This document shows, piece after piece, positions 18,960 through 19,820 of a stretch of 19,820 nt of DNA. The notes under the pieces were generated by a model. The model was not told where the DNA came from, searched no databases, and worked only from the letters and a program-made list of their open reading frames with translations. The number at the start of each line of letters is the position of its first letter. Within the stretch, counting starts at the first letter, position 1. The translations under genes and the position numbers were made by a program. The DNA lies in assembly GCA_001687465.1 (NCBI GenBank), contig LVLI01000719.1, positions 1 through 19,820 on the forward strand, written 5' to 3'. This DNA comes from Halocafeteria seosinensis. Taxonomy: Eukaryota > Sar > Bigyra > Bicosoecida.

Positions 18960-19820
18960 ATGTTCAATACACCAGGCCGCAGAAGAGGCCCCGGAAGTCC
19001 TAGTACACCGGAGGATTATCTGTATAGACGGTCGGTCTCGGCATCGGCCTCCAGAAGGCGAAAACAGCATGGCCCCGAGGATCCCTCCTCGCGACCGTTA
19101 ACCTCCACGCGCGCACGATCCCACAAGAAGAAGCCACAATGGATAAATACCAACCACGACTTGTCGCAGTATAAATTGACTAAGGATGAACTCGTGAGTG
19201 GGAAACTGAAACCATTATACGCCAAAGGAATTTGTTCACACGATTTGAATGGTGCAGTTAAAGAAGAAGCTCTCGACAGTGTCCAAACATAACACGCTAC
19301 TGCGCTATGAATTGCAAAGGAAATTTGGGAATCAACTAGGTGAGCTCATGTGCAATCCGAAACCGCTGTATCTTTCGCCCCGCTTACGTAGGCGATCTTT
19401 TTGCTTTGTTCACAGAGACTGGAGTAAATGACAAGGGAGAGTTTGTCATCGCATTGTCGACTTCCCAGAAAAAACAATCCCCTAATGATAACCCTCAGTC
19501 TCCAGGTAAGCTACCCTTGCTGCAAAATGCTGTGGCTGGCAAAAACGACTGCCCTTCCATTGCCGTCACAGCTACTTCCTACTCGCGACCGCAACGACTA
19601 ACAGGCCAATCTGAAGAGCAACAAGAAGCCCCCTCGTCGAAAACATCACCAACATCCTCTACCCGTAAGCAAAAACGCAAGTCTCCTTTGAAGGAGTCTA
19701 AAGTAGCAAAGGAGCTATCTTTCGGTGGAAGTCCCGCTGTGAGATTTGCCGCCGAGACGAAGGACAACAGCTCTCAAGGACGGGAGGTTTCAGTGCCATC
19801 CAATAGCGCTACGCCTCAGC
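18960..19820 (+). CDS. Basic coiled-coil protein, 5' part (runs off the window)
   Basis: The ATG at 18960 lies in an ideal context (GCCGCCACCATG). Exons are 18960-19193, 19258-19339 and 19416 to the window end, with introns of 64 and 76 nt (GTGAGT...GCAG and GTGAGC...ACAG); phases agree, and exon 3 is open to base 19820. The N-terminus is basic and Ser/Pro-rich (TPGRRRGPGSPSTPEDYLY, later RSHKKKPQW). After the first junction comes a short amphipathic, coiled-coil-like helix: YKLTKDELLKKKLSTVSKHN, then LLRYELQRKFG, about residues 70-104. The rest is disordered, rich in Ser, Gln and Lys (STRKQKRKSPLKES). The helix recalls the N-terminal region of SPICE-type spindle and centriole proteins, but this is only an impression. 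The 3' end lies outside the window. Confidence 0.65.

Overview
This window is eukaryotic nuclear DNA. The evidence is short GT-AG introns (about 50-250 nt) that restore reading frames when removed, a five-exon gene for cytosolic ribosomal protein eS6, a spliced protein kinase, and a dynein-arm assembly factor of the ZMYND10/DNAAF7 type. That last gene implies motile cilia or flagella at some life stage. The mix of an HRDLSxEN-type kinase, an algal-looking sulfotransferase with a GLHHTGTG loop, a secretory glycosyltransferase and compact genes of moderate GC content suggests a flagellated protist or alga, perhaps a stramenopile. The lineage is inference and cannot be fixed from the sequence alone.

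Layout, left to right. Positions 1-650 hold weak coding traces, the clearest being one full TPR repeat on the minus strand at 147-437. A type II membrane sulfotransferase follows (1280-2515, +, one exon). After an 850-nt gap come the ZMYND10-like gene (3364-5170, +, three exons) and a large secreted or Golgi protein with a C-terminal GT92/GT2-like glycosyltransferase domain (5623-9045, +, four exons). A divergent Ser/Thr kinase lies on the minus strand (10925-9367, four exons). Divergent to it is a large protein with a mitochondrial-type presequence and OPR/RAP-like helical repeats (11572-14607, +, one exon). Its stop codon lies 11 nt from the stop of a convergent two-exon gene for a single-pass membrane protein of unknown family (15939-14619, -). 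Ribosomal protein eS6 follows (16833-18064, +, five exons), then the 5' part of a basic coiled-coil protein that runs off the right end (18960-19820, +).

The genes do not form one pathway. Two (sulfotransferase and glycosyltransferase) point to making sulfated or complex glycans in the Golgi. One is a ciliary assembly factor, and the last partial gene might be a centriole or spindle protein. The rest are housekeeping or regulatory genes. No rRNA, tRNA, CRISPR array or intact mobile element was recognised. All exon boundaries were worked out by hand from GT-AG sites, reading phase and family resemblance, without transcript data. Residue numbers refer to these spliced models.
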